Of a stretch of DNA of 64,000 nucleotides, positions 1-10,956 are shown piece by piece (within the stretch, counting starts at the first letter, position 1; every line of letters begins with the position of its first letter). Under the pieces are notes generated by a model, which saw only the letters and a list, made by a program, of their open reading frames with translations, was not told where the DNA came from and did no database searches. Source of the stretch: Grammothele lineata (taxonomy: Eukaryota; Basidiomycota; Agaricomycetes; Polyporales; Polyporaceae). The stretch spans positions 124,001 through 188,000 of the forward strand of contig NDFF03000002.1 in NCBI GenBank assembly GCA_002150815.3, in the 5' to 3' direction. The translations under genes and the position numbers were made by a program.

Positions 1-127
1 TCGAACGCGGGAGGTCAAAAAGGCCGAGATCCAACCCATCACGCGCGAGCCGCTCCGCAATCCCGCGCCCGATGCCCTCCGCCGCCCCAGTGATGATCGC
101 GACGCGCTTTCCGGTGCTTGTGCTCAT
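1..127 (-). CDS. SDR oxidoreductase, 5' end only (cut by window edge)
   Basis: The start codon is at 127-125 on the minus strand. The visible 42 residues begin [20 protein letters not shown] and carry the Rossmann dinucleotide-binding motif TGxxxGIG followed by DLGLFDLPR, as in the complete copies further right. The rest of the gene lies outside the window, so activity cannot be judged. Family knowledge: classical SDRs use NAD(P)(H) to oxidise or reduce alcohols and carbonyls. The closest type I recognise is the fungal acetoin/diacetyl-reductase-like group, but the substrate is unknown. The gene points out of the window, away from the next copy. Confidence 0.85.
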   Translation of the reverse strand, partial: MSTSTGKRVAIITGAAEGIGRGIAERLARDGLDLGLFDLPRS

Positions 128-615
128 TGTTGCCTGTGTGTCCGGGGCGACGTTCGTGTGAGAGACGGGAGAAGAAAGTGTTCGCGATCGCGCCGATCTG
201 TAGTCGCCAGCTTATATCTGGTCGCCGGGAACGCATCGACGTCACCGCTTGGGGCGAGTCATGTGATCGCGCGCCGGTTCGGGCCCGAGCGCGAACTTGA
301 GTCGAGCTTCGAAGTGCGCTGACAAAGGTTCGCGCCACGAGACGGGGCTGTCTGAAGGTCTCGGTTAGATATCTGAGGAAAGCGTCGGTACCGGGTGCGG
401 GGACAGAGAGTGGGTCGCGGGATGAAGCCGACGGGTAAACATCCTAACCAACGCTGATAGGGAGTCAGACGGAGATAGAGGCCTGTACTGGTGATTCCGG
501 TCTTCATCCTGATCGTCCCAGCAATACAAGATGTCTTCTTCAGGTTGAGATTGCATTAAGACCAAAGACACAAACGACACGTCAAGACGTCACAACAGGT
601 AGGATTACTTCTACC
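128..615. other. Upstream/intergenic region of the first SDR copy
   Basis: No coding signal is seen. It contains a TATA-like box for the leftmost SDR gene and otherwise ordinary GC-rich sequence up to the stop codon of the next SDR copy. Confidence 0.6.
211..217 (-). promoter_or_regulatory. TATA-like box of the leftmost SDR copy
   Basis: The minus strand reads ATATAAG about 85 bp before the start codon. Two other SDR copies have TATA boxes at similar distances (1937-1944 and 17007-17013), which supports the call. Confidence 0.5.
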
Positions 616-1838
616 TTAGTCAAACAGGACGCCTCCATCCACCAAGTACTATAGACAAGATCATTAGCTTGACCCACGAGAAGAGGGAACACCCTGTGAA
701 CTCACCGATTGGCCTATCATACCGAGTACCACGCAAACAACACCGTCAGCACGCAGAACAGACACGTTCACGAGATACCGCCGCAACGTACCAGTAATGA
801 ACGCCGCATCGTCCGAGACGAGGAACGACACGAGCTTCGCGACGTCCTCAGGTTTCCCGTTGCGTCCCAGCAAGTTCGTGAACTGAAGGTCGCATTGGTC
901 AGCGTACTTAGACACAGAGCTGCCATTGGAAGGAGTGCTCACAGTCGAGCTCCACGTTCCCTTCGGCTGGCCCGTCTGCCTTGACATGTACTCGTCCAGG
1001 CCCTCCACTAGAATCCGTATTAGCATTCCGCGATTGCCGAGCGCACGAGCGCGCGCAAATGAAGGAAGCATACTCAGCGGCGTATCGATCGCGCCAGGCG
1101 CGTACGCGTTCACGTTGATACCATATTTCGCCCAGTCCATGGCGGCGCTCTGCGTCAGCCCGCGTATCGCGAACTTGGACGCGCAGTATGGACCCTGTCC
1201 GGGGATGCCTACGGGATACGATCCGTCAGTATAGTGCATCTCAGCAGCGCGAGGGAAAGTACAGCGCACCTCGCTTGCTCGCGATCGACGCCGCACCGAC
1301 GATGCGCCCGCCCGTGCCCTGCGCGATCATTTGCAGTGCGGCGTACTTGTACGAGAAGAAGGTACCCATAACGTCGATGTTCATCATCCGTTCAAACTCT
1401 TCCACGGAAGCTTCGCGCGCACGGTCACGACACGTCAGCACCAGCAATCCAAGAACGCGCGCGAACGATACTCACTCTCGTGCAAAGGACTGATCCCTGC
1501 TACACCCGCGTTCGCGATCATCTACCAGACACATCAATACTTGCCCAGCACCAAACGCGATGAGTTTAACTCACCGCATACACCCCACCAAGCTCCCCAA
1601 CGACCGTCTGCACAAGCCTCCTCACGTCCTCCTCGCGCGACACGTCCCCCTCCACACACACTACGCGCACCCCGCACTCCTCCTTAAGCGTGCCCGCAAG
1701 CGCGCTGAGTTCCGTCTGCATCCGCGGGAGGTCGAATAAGCCGAGGTCGAACCCGTCGCGCGCGAGACGTGTCGCGATGGCGCGCCCGATGCCTTGCGCG
1801 GCACCTGTGACGATCGCAACGCGTTTTGTAGTAGCCAT
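616..1838 (-). CDS. SDR oxidoreductase, complete multi-exon copy
   Basis: It begins at 1838 with [20 protein letters not shown] and ends with YLVDGGVLFD and a TAA at 618-616. Exon 1 carries TGxxxGIG and the cofactor-specificity region. A short exon 2 carries the NAG motif. Exon 3 has the active-site serine region ([10 protein letters not shown]). Exon 4 has the catalytic YxxxK as GPYCASKFA, followed by [14 protein letters not shown]. Later exons give LVEGLDEY and LLGRNGKPEDV...SDDAAFITG. An 8-nt microexon at 706-713 completes GQS before the last exon. The length of about 260 residues is normal for a classical SDR. All catalytic residues are present, so it is probably functional; the substrate is unknown, possibly diacetyl/acetoin-like. 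A TATA box and a 14-G tract lie upstream. Confidence 0.85.
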
Positions 1839-1886
1839 GAGGTGGATTGATGTATTGGGAGGTTGAGGTCAGAGATGTAATCGCGC

Positions 1887-1900
1887 GGGGGGGGGGGGGG
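1887..1900. repeat. 14-nt poly(G) tract
   Basis: There are fourteen consecutive G (C on the gene strand) between the TATA box and start codon of the SDR gene at 616-1838. Such tracts slip easily in replication. Confidence 0.95.
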
Positions 1901-1936
1901 CGAGGGCGGGGGAGCTGGGAATGCACGTCGACCTTG

Positions 1937-1944
1937 CCTTTATA
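1937..1944 (-). promoter_or_regulatory. TATA box of SDR gene 616-1838
   Basis: The minus strand reads TATAAAGG about 100 bp before the ATG at 1838, a good match to the consensus. Confidence 0.6.
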
Positions 1945-2071
1945 GACTACATTCTCGGCTGTACGTGAGCGCGAGGATCGAACGTTGCGTCACTCGGAAG
2001 TATATTGGCTCATGGAGTTAGAATGAGAACGATATCAGGTGCTTCCTTAGGGGCTCTCAGTAGAGAACAGG

Positions 2072-2100
2072 TACTCACGAGAAGGCGAGCGCGGGTGTCC
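2072..2100 (-). other. Conserved upstream mini-exon-like block (SDR 616-1838)
   Basis: The minus strand reads ACACCCGCGCTCGCCTTCTC and then a consensus donor GTGAGT. A nearly identical 29-nt block lies at 12905-12933, at the same distance (about 240-250 bp) before another SDR start. It looks like the end of an untranslated or alternative first exon. Confidence 0.45.
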
Positions 2101-2199
2101 GCCTCCGCGCGAGGCCCTCAGAGTTCTGAGCTTGACTGGCCCTGGCACCTGACGCAGCGTTTCAGCATCCTCCGCTACCCCAGATCTCTCCGCAATCCC

Positions 2200-2500
2200 A
2201 GCATTCGTGACTATCTGCGCCCATCTCAGCCAACGAGTGCGCGTACAGACAGAGGACAATAAAACATGTAACACTTACTGTGCCAAGGCCACCCTGGTCC
2301 TTCTCCACTAATCTTCGCACGTCATCCTCCATCACCACTACCACCTTCGCCCTCGTACGCTCAGCCAGATAGTATGTTGTGCGAGCGCGGCAAGTCGCGA
2401 TCGAAAGGTCAGAGGTCGAGTCGTGTAGCGACGTTAAGCCTGATGCCTTCCGCAGCTCCGCTGGCAATCGCGACGCGTCTTGCATTCAACGGCGTCATCA
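2200..2500 (-). pseudogene. Eroded SDR relic
   Basis: The minus strand from about 2497 encodes a degraded version of SDR exon 1 (RRVAIASGAAEGI, then out of frame through the helix that follows) and ends near VRRLVEKDQGGLGTVS at a donor site. About 60 nt further on, an exon-2 remnant reads IVTNAGIAE. The second glycine-motif residues are altered, the reading frame is broken, and no exons 3-7 are present before the next gene. I read this as the 5' stump of a dead family member. Confidence 0.7.
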
Positions 2501-3627
2501 TGTAGCAGGGGAGTAGATAACAGTGGGGAGGAGAGGCTACGTCGACTGTTGCGCGAGGGCTTTAGGGCCGCCCTACCCATATCCTCCTAGACATAGCCCG
2601 GGCGGACGAGCGTGTATCTGTCCGAGCCTCTACATCCGCGTTGACAGACGCGTGAGGCGCGTTACTCAAGCAACCTCTTACTTCTATTGGGTACGAATGA
2701 GGATAATAAAGTTAGTTGAGCCGTAAGCGTTTCAGAGAGGACGGTACGCACCTCACGCCTCCGCCATTCGTGCCCTCATCCTACGAAATGCTCACGCCCA
2801 GCGGATTCCCACATCACGATGCGGCAGCGAGTTCCCAACATACGAGTGGCGTTCACGAGATTCGATCGCGATGCGATCCGGGAGGTAATAGAGCTTGTAT
2901 TCAGGGTAAAGTGAAAAGTGCCGTGAGTGGAAGAGACAAGGAGTAACGGGCGCTCAAAATGTCTGACACGCGACCGATACGACCGGGTCGCGGTGCCCAT
3001 TGGCTGCCCAATGCGTCATGACTGCATCCGGCTGTTGTCCACCTACGTCTAATGCTGAAACAGCACTCTCCATGTCTGGCTAGTCTGTCAGAGTAGGCTC
3101 ATCTTCTCACTTGCCAAGTCCATTTCTTCCGACGGGACTCGGTCCTCGAAGCCTGAGCGTGATGCCCACCATGCATTGACGGCTCACAGTACTCACTCCC
3201 CTCTACTCATATGCATTCGCGGCATTCCAAACGACCTAGTAGATCGTACGCTCATCGTGCATTATCAACATGTCTACCACGAGCAAGTAAGTACGCCGGT
3301 CCTACCACTGTAAGCCGTCCCCGCCGCGCTTGTCTTTACTTTCGCCTTCCTTCGTCCGCGAGCTCTACTGGCCGGGAGCAAACATCTCACCTCAGCATCC
3401 TTCCACACTCCTCCACCATCCTCTGCACATGTGCTAACAGTTCCCTTGGCACCTCCACATCCGCGTCCGCAGCGTCGCCTGACCTCGCATGGCCGTTTTC
3501 CAGGGATATGTATTGGAACTCGACCGTCGAACGCCCGGCATTTAAGAGCCTACAGAGTCAGCGCGGACCCGAAACGAAGCGATCCCCCACGCCCTCTCTA
3601 TTCTCCCAGAACCTTGAGGTCACAGCG
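2501..3627. other. Intergenic, promoter side of SDR 3628-4870
   Basis: No convincing coding sequence is seen. The last 250 bp resemble the region before the SDR start at 6481, so the upstream region was duplicated with the gene. A TTTAAGAG box (about 3540-3547) lies about 85 bp before the start codon. Confidence 0.5.
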
Positions 3628-4870
3628 ATGTCCTCACAGAAGCGCGTCGCGATCGTCACCGGAGCCGCCGAAGGCATCGGGCGCGCCGTCGCGACCCGTC
3701 TCGCCAAGGACGGCTTCGACCTCGGGCTCTTCGACCTCCCGCGCGCCCAACCGCGACTCGTCGCCCTCGCAGAGGAGCTCAAGGGCGCGTACAGGATCCT
3801 CGTGGTGCCTGTTGAGGGAGACGTGTCGAAGGAGGAGGATGTGAAGAGGTTGGTGGAGGCGGTCACGGGCGAGCTGGGAGGGGTGTATGCAGTAAGTGAG
3901 CTGCGGTCCCGGATGTGGAGGGTACTCATAGGGCGGGGCAGATGATCGCGAACGCTGGAATTTGCCGCATGCATGAGCAACACGAGAGTGAGTAGTAGTG
4001 TCCACCCCGTAAGTGGTCATGGATGCGCGCACTAACATATCTTCCACCTCCAGCATCTACGGAAGAGTTTGAGGCGATGATGGACATCAACGCCAAAGGC
4101 GCCTTCTTCTGCTACAAGTACGGCGCGATTCAGATGATCAAGCAGGGCACGAGCGGGCGCATAGTCGGCGCTGCGTCTGTCGCTAGCAAGAGAGGTGGGC
4201 TATCAAAATACGCTGACTGCTGGATCTGTACGCGGCACTCACCGCGATCCTGCGCGCGCGAAGGGTTCCCGAGGAACGGGGCGTCCTGCGCGTCCAAGTT
4301 CGCGGTGCGCGGGTTGACGCAGAGCGCAGCGATGGATTGGGCCAAGTACGGGATCAACGTGAACGCGTACGCCCCCGGGGCGATCGAGACTCCCCTCCGT
4401 ACGTCCCTTCACGTGGTCGACGCTACGATCTCGCGCTCGCCATCTGAACGCGTGCACAGTGAAGCAAATAGATGAAGTAGAGACGAAGCGGACGGGACAG
4501 CCCGCTGGCTCGTTCGCCGCCGCTCAGCCGGTAAGTAGAGACGCGAACGCTGCGAAGCGAACGTTAAAGCTTACCGCACGAGTGACACAGCAAAACAGCC
4601 TCCTAGGAAGGAATGGGAAGCCGGAAGACGTCGCGAATCTCGTGTCCTTCCTCGTCTCGGACGAGGCGGCTTTTATCACGGGTGAGTGCCCTCCCGTTCC
4701 GAGCATCGTGGTGCGTTTGCTGAAGGACGAGAATAATTTTCTGCGCCTCCTGGTGCTGTAGGTCAATCAGTGAGTGCCCCCTTTCGGTGTCTTCATAAGT
4801 CTCACTGACGGTGCGTTGCGATGGCTTGCCTCCACAGTACATCGTCGACGGCGGTCTCTGCTTCGACTAG
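3628..4870 (+). CDS. SDR family protein with catalytic Tyr replaced by Ser
   Basis: The gene starts [20 protein letters not shown] at 3628 and ends YIVDGGLCFD with TAG at 4868-4870. Exons read as 3628-3891, 3942-3987 (IANAGI), 4054-4194 ([14 protein letters not shown]), 4264-4398, 4460-4530, one from 4591 (LLGRNGKPEDV...SDEAAFITG), microexon 4762-4769 and the final exon from 4840. The frame is intact throughout. The YxxxK motif of the paralogues reads SCASK here: codon 4284-4286 is TCC instead of TAC. Tyrosine is the general acid/base in SDR catalysis, so this copy is probably catalytically dead or altered, although Asn, Ser and Lys remain. It could be a binding or regulatory paralogue, or a young pseudogene. 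Its nearest relative in the window is the copy at 6481-7739. Confidence 0.85.
4762..4769 (+). other. 8-nt microexon (GTCAATCA), SDR 3628-4870
   Basis: It is flanked by ...GTAG and GTGAGT. With the single G left from the previous exon it reads Gly-Gln-Ser, restoring ITG-QS-YIVDGG. Equivalent 8-nt exons lie at 706-713, 7631-7638, 11495-11502, 13289-13296, 15771-15778 and, in a relic, 63475-63482. Confidence 0.8.
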
Positions 4871-5049
4871 ACAAGCCATTCTGAACGAGGAACTGTATAG
4901 ACATGCATGTAGGGGAGTGAATCAGAGTAGTTAGATAGAACGACGCCCGCCCCCGAGTGCTAGCATTTAGTACTCTATGATCATCAGACAGAGGCGAAAG
5001 ATGGGTAGAGATCACTGTCAACAGGACAAGTACGTCCTCTTCTAAAGGT

Positions 5050-5420
5050 CGCACAAGTCCGCGATCCCGCCGTTCGTAACAGTGTGAGCACATCTCAAAC
5101 ATCTGCCTCGCGTACGCGTGGCGGGAAAAAAGGCGAATGTAGGACTTGCCGCGTAGACTCCCGAGCTCGCTCGCGACCCTCCCCACTAGCCTCTGCACGT
5201 CCGCCTCGTTCGGGACGTTACCCTCCACCACCACCTTCGCCCCACTCGCTGTCTTCAACGTCTCCGCAAGCTCGACCGGTCTACCGTCCACGCGTGGCAA
5301 ATCGAAAAGCCTGATGTCGAATCCCTCCTGAGCGAGCTGCAAGGCCACGCTGCGCCCGATGCCTTCCGTCGCTCCTGTGACGATCGCGACGCGTCTCGCA
5401 CTGAATGCTTCCGTCTAGGG
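5050..5420 (-). pseudogene. SDR relic, exons 1-2 only
   Basis: The minus strand from about 5409 reads [20 protein letters not shown], then a good FDIRLFDLPR and [12 protein letters not shown] region. No ATG stands where the paralogues start (an ATT is seen instead). Exon 2 has NGG in place of NAG (near 5070). No exons 3-7 follow before the stop of the + strand gene at 4870. I read it as a truncated, dead copy lying between the two + strand SDR genes. Confidence 0.7.
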
Positions 5421-6480
5421 TCGCGATAAAGACGGATAAAGAGACAGCAGGACGGATAATGTAGCTCGTTGCCCGAGGAGGGGTTTTGTACGCGTGATTT
5501 GAGAACTGGGGATGCGAGCGCGCATCTGTCTGAGCTTCCCCACCCTTCCTGGCGAGCGTGGAAAGCGCGTTGTACGAGAGCAGCATTGCTATTATGCAAC
5601 ATAATTGAGGAAAAGCAGAATAGAGATACGGTAAGGTACGCACCTTACGCCCTCATCCTCATGTACCCATCTGAAACCCAGGTGTCCGCACCGCGGCGTA
5701 GCGGATGCCTCTCGCGAGCCCTTCAACAGAAGCCATGTACCCCATTTAAAGACACAAAATCCACGTTCCAAAGTGGTGAGTGGAGGCTCCGATGGTTGTT
5801 GGGATAATCACGAAGAGTATGCGAGTAGAAGTCAGAAAAGAGAGCGACGGACGGAGGAAAAGAGCGACAGGCGCTTAAATACATACGGGCTCGAAAGGCA
5901 CCGGCGCGACCGTCTACAAGCTTGCCTGTTTCCTAGCAGTGGTGCGTTCACGTCTACTATCATCACAAGCCTCCCCACTCTTGTCCAGCCACTCTCTAAA
6001 TGGCAGCCGTTCTCGAAGGATTAGAGCCTACACGTTCTCGGCACTGTATCGACATAGGACCAGCAAGTGCCACCCACAAACTTCGTCCAGCCAACGCTCA
6101 GCCTGCCCCCGAATTCCGTCCACGGGTTGCCTAATGGTACGACCTCAGTAAGACTCCTGTTTCCCTTGTCCCACGTTTCTCTTGACTGCTCAAATTCAGA
6201 TATCGCGTCAGTACACAGGACTTGGTGGAAGAACGCTGCTGTCCAGCATCTTAGCATGCGCTCATACTTCCTCCGTCATCCACTGCGTATGTGCCCATGC
6301 TTCCCTTAGCGCCTCCGACGTCCTTATCCGCAGTTTCTTTCGCGAACATCACATGGCCTCCCTTAAGATACAATTGAATATAACCGGACGTATCGCGCCA
6401 TAAAACCCACCCCACCACTGTGCACACCCGAAGCAAGGTGATCCTCCACATTCTCCCCATCCTCCTCAACGTTCACCACA
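5421..6480. other. Intergenic, promoter side of SDR 6481-7739
   Basis: No coding signal. Positions about 6250-6400 align by eye with about 3395-3530 (shared order of TGTGC, TTCCCTT, GCCTCC, TCCGCAG and CATGGCC), so the SDR copies at 3628 and 6481 share a duplicated promoter region. Confidence 0.5.
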
Positions 6481-7739
6481 ATGACCTCCCCAAAACGCGT
6501 CGCTATTGTTACTGGGGCCGCAGAAGGCATAGGGCGCGCCATCGCGACTCGCCTCGCCAAGGACAGGTTCGACCTCGGGCTCTTCGACCTCCCACGCGCC
6601 CAGCCGCGGCTCGTCGCGCTTGCGGAGGAGTTGAAGAACGCGCATGGGACGCGCATTGTGCTCGTGGAGGGAGATGTCTCGAAGGAAGAAGACGTAAAGA
6701 GGCTTGTGGATACGGTCGCAGGAGAGCTGGGCGGAGTGTACGCGGTGAGCTAGCTGTCGCCGCGATGGCGGACATCGAGGAAGCAGGCGACACTTACGCG
6801 TGGACGTACAGATGATCGCAAACGCAGGGATATCGAGAATGTATGACTTGCACGAAAGTGAGTGTCGAACTTGAGCTCCTGGCGGGCGTGGAGATTCACG
6901 GTCGAGGGCGCACTTTCAGCGTCGACGGAGGACTTCGAGGCGATGATGAATATCAACGTCAAAGGCACCTTCTTCTGCTACAAGTACGCCGCGATCCAAA
7001 TGATCAAGCAGGGCACAGGTGGACGGATGGTCGGCGCGGCCTCCGTCGCCAGTAAGAGAGGTCAGCGACCATATGCCTGCCGCTCTATCCGTGACACTCA
7101 CCACGACCCCACGCACGCGAATCCCAGGGTTCCCGCGAGGCGGGGCGTACTGCGCGTCCAAGTTCGCGGTACGTGGGCTGACGCAGAGCGCGGCAATGGA
7201 CTGGGCCAAGTACGGGATCAACGTGAACGCGTATGCCCCCGGGGCGATCGAGACCCCTCTCAGTGCGTTCTTTAGTAGTGCGTACGCCGTGACCACCGCT
7301 CACCCGAAGACCATTCGTAGTGAACCAACTGGATGAGGACGAAACCAAGCGCACCGGCCAGCCCGCAGGCTCGTTCACTGCCGCTCAGTCGGTGAGTGGA
7401 CACTAGCATCGCGCACGTAGCATAATGCTTACCATGCGCACGCTGTAGTCGTACAGCCTCTTGGGGCGGATCGGGAAGCCGGAAGACGTCGCGAACCTCG
7501 TATCGTTCCTCGTCTCGGACGACGCCGCGTTCGTCACGGGTGCGTCCCCGTCCATCCCAGCCATCAGGGCTGCTCACTGACTCGTAGATTGTCATACCTC
7601 TACTCCGTCGTCCGGGGTTGGGGTCTGTAGGACAATCGGTGAGTATTTCATGTCGAGGTCCTCACGCATTTCACTGACGAGGAATGACTATGACTTTTCG
7701 CACCAGTACCTCGTCGACGGCGGCCTCTACTTCGACTGA
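6481..7739 (+). CDS. SDR oxidoreductase, complete multi-exon copy
   Basis: It starts [20 protein letters not shown] at 6481 and ends [10 protein letters not shown] with TGA at 7737-7739. Motifs in order are [11 protein letters not shown] (exon near 6814), [10 protein letters not shown], catalytic GAYCASKFA (Tyr codon 7148-7150), [29 protein letters not shown] and [11 protein letters not shown]...SDDAAFVTG. The microexon is at 7631-7638 (GACAATCG). All active-site residues are present. It is a sister of the gene at 3628-4870, from a tandem duplication that included the promoter. Probably an active NAD(P)-dependent oxidoreductase; the substrate is unknown. Confidence 0.87.
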
Positions 7740-8295
7740 TAGGTTCTCTGGATGGGCAGCCGTACGGCATGAGATCTTCTTCCGTTATCCATGCATGAAA
7801 GCGGCATATCGTTACAGCCCGGGACGTCGGACGGGAGAGGTATAACCCGCGTTGCCTGTGGGCATACGATGTACTTGTACACACAGGTTGCACGCGTGGC
7901 AGATGCGCTAATCGAATAGTGTGACGAGTATCCTAGCCATCTGTGATGGTCTCTCCCGGAGGCTCAGCGAGGGCCAGCATCGTGATTCGTTTAAACGCTC
8001 ATAGAGTTCTACAGTACATTCGCAGTCACGACTCTGCGCAAGTTCTCCTAATCATACACTTCTGCTTTCACGTTCGTCGTCTTCCCATGTCTGCTCAGAG
8101 CACTTCATCCAGGTCATAGGAGAATATCCGTTCCACGAAGGTGCGATACCTAGCATGACCATCAGCGCGGCTCCTCTGAATGACGACGTGCAACCCACAG
8201 GTCTCCATTGCGCACCGTTATCTACCTGCTGAAATTGACTCCGTGAGGATTGTTGGGCGCCAGCTCTCAAAAACGTTGGGCACTCACCCAAACCC
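7740..8295. other. Convergent intergenic region
   Basis: It lies between the 3' ends of the SDR gene (+) and the F-box/WD40 gene (-). I see no further gene; a last small exon of the minus-strand gene could lie at 8050-8295 but cannot be supported. Confidence 0.5.
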
Positions 8296-10956
8296 CTATA
8301 GATTCTCGGGCCCATCAGCAACCAGCTTGTCGATGCTTATCATGTGCACCGATCCGTCTTTGGCACCAGCTACGAGGTACTTTTCGTCTCCCGTAAATGT
8401 GAGAGTGCTGCTTGAGACCTCTACTGGACGGCTGGTTCTCCCTATAAGCTTCCCATCACTCGCTCGCCAAAGGTAGAATTTCGTAGTGGCACAAAAGACG
8501 TTGGTCGCGGCCACATAGGCTCCGTCGGGGGATATAATTGCGCCGGAAATGCTCGTTCGATGGGACCGTTTGATTATTATCGTGCTTCTTCGGGTGGCTG
8601 TATCCACTACAGTCGCTACCGACTCCTTCCTCGAGTAGGATCCTGTCACGACTGCTAGACTCCCATCCCGCGATAGCGACGTCGACGGGGGAGACGCATA
8701 GTAGCAAAATGGGGACTTCAAGTCAACGAAGGAAAGCAGCTCTCCCCCTCGCACACTCCATCTGGAAAAGAAAGAAAAGTCTCCGAGTCTGGCATTGAAT
8801 GCAGCGATGATGACCGTCTTGCTCTCGTTGTCGAAGACGGCGTCGCGTATTGTGCAATTCCAGAGCCTCTGAAGAGGAAAGGAGTATTCAGTGAGACCTG
8901 CCAGCGGCCCATGCTGCCGTAGTGCTTTTGTCTGAAAGGCATCGCGAAGGCGCAACGTCCTCCTAACCTTTGTCAGGCTCGAGTTCAGAATCTTGCACCA
9001 ATCCTCGCCAAAAACCAAAATCCTCCGGCCATCTGGTGAGAACCTGATATGCACATCATGCTCCCGGCGCATCATGTTTGCAGTAGAGATGTAGCGAATT
9101 AGAACGAAGTTCGACGTGTCCCACAGATATACCCTTGCACCCGATGTACTGGCAAGTAGTGAGCCATCCGGGGACCAGGAGATACTACTCGTAGCCCTGG
9201 ATCCATATGCAAAGGGGTTTGCAAAGCACTCCTCCTGTGGCAGAGTCGAAAACCTCGAGTATGGCGTAGCATGGGATTAACATGATATGACTTGCAAAAG
9301 CAAAGCGTGTGCCATCCGGGGAGAATACCCCGATCGGGTTCGTACTGCCTGCTATCTGAGTACCGCATGTCGTCCTCCAGGCAACGCTCCCAGAGCAATA
9401 ATCCCAAAAAAGGAGGGAAGAATCCAGACGGCTGGCACCTGCGGTGGCGACCTTGGTACAGTTTTGCGATTTTGACGCTACCACCATGAGGACCTCCTCT
9501 ACGTGACCGCATTCCCCTGATGTGGTACCTATGTATACTCTCCAGTCAAAAACGAGTAAACCCCTTGAAATAATTTTCGTACGCTGGAAGTGCTTGAAGC
9601 GGAGCAGCCCGCGTGAGTTCAGATCCGGCAACAATTCCCGGAAGACCTGCGTAGATGGCGCTATGTGGTTGGCCTTCAAGTCTGGTAGAATCACTGTGAT
9701 ACCACAGCTTGAGTTCTTGCGAGACGCAACTCGGACGAGAACACCCTGCAACTGTCGAAAGCACTGAGCGACCGTTTCGGAGCGAAATGCCCTCTGAACG
9801 CGTATCACTGGCATCTGGTAGAAAACAAAACATATATGCTGCAGGAACGGCGAAGATGCTATATCCTCCTGGAGAAAGGGTGAAAGCAGCGCAGAAATAT
9901 CTTCGCCAAGCCACCTGTCTGCATCATAGTCCTCCGGTATGATCAAGCTCACGGTGACTGATGTGAGATTGACACATTGGCGTAGTAAATGATCGGAATA
10001 GGCTGTCAGAGATAGTAAGTTAGCGTGCAGTACCGGGAATGACGACCACATTGGGTTCTATATCACTAAGCGTACTGTCGGTATTGGTCTTATCATGCAC
10101 GTCGTAAAAGGTAGTCAGCTCTTGAAGTCGTGCCATGATTTGTGGCTGGAAGATAAGATCCAGTATGTTGGCGCCGACATAGTTAACCTAGATTGGCAGC
10201 ATCGTGGACTCAGAATCATCAATGATAAGTATTGATGACCAGAGAGCTCACATGCAAAGTATCTAGTCTTAGGGATTTGATTAATCGCATCTTTATGTTG
10301 GTTTCAATCTCCGGACGTGGCCCAAGAGACTGCGGACGGCAAATGATATCGAAACATGACAAGTGTCGAAGAGCGGGTAAGGAGATGAGTAGCCGTGCAA
10401 AATCTGCCGTGTTTGGAAGTTGGAGGGGGCCATGAAGCATGAGATGCTGGATTCTTGATCCAGCAGTAGGGAGATATTGGAGGATCACAGGCGGAAGACG
10501 AATGATATCGACTGGCCTGGCAGTGCCCGTTAACGGCAGGAAACTGAACTCGATGGTCCGCAAATTTGGTAAACGTGGGAGAAGGACCAACAGCGCTGCT
10601 TCATATGATTGAATCCTAGTCCTCGGGGCCGGTGTCGTATGCTTTTTTGTAGGGCAGAATACCACAGTGGTCACAAGAAATTTCAATTCCGGAGTCGTGT
10701 CAAGGGATCGTACGAGGCTATCGAGTTGCCGTGTCTCGTATACCCATATGGTATCAAAAAGATGCAGTCTACTCCTTGGAAGCCATGCTCGACATACTGA
10801 TGTACAGACCCGGAGCGTTTTCCATAGGATGTTGGTCGAAGGTGCATTGAAGACCCCTGAGTGTCCGCGAAGAGTCAGGGATATTTGGCGATCGAGTTTG
10901 GGATCGAACTCGTCGATGACCTGTTCTACAATTTCTATCGGGATATTCGGGACCAT
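8296..10956 (-). CDS. F-box/WD40-like repeat protein, possibly frameshifted
   Basis: The protein starts at 10956 with MVPNIPIEIVEQVIDEF, an F-box-like helix, followed by a leucine-rich region (ELKFLVTTVVF, LPNLRTIEFSFLPL). An intron starts at the GTGAGC near 10252 and ends at TCTAG near 10187; a second plausible intron (GTACGC...TGACAG, about 73 nt) leads into TYSDHLLRQCVNLTSV. The C-terminal half holds about six degenerate WD40 repeats marked by SPDG motifs (VFSPDGTRFAFAS, SWSPDGSLLAS...VYLWDT, RFSPDGRRILVF, IISPDGAYVAAT...FYLWRASDG). It ends ...VADGPENL with a stop at 8298-8296. Family role: F-box proteins are SCF ubiquitin-ligase adaptors and WD40 blades bind partners; the target is unknown. 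Near 9220 the frame changes without a usable intron, which suggests a frameshift. It sits between SDR copies and is not related to them. Confidence 0.65.
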
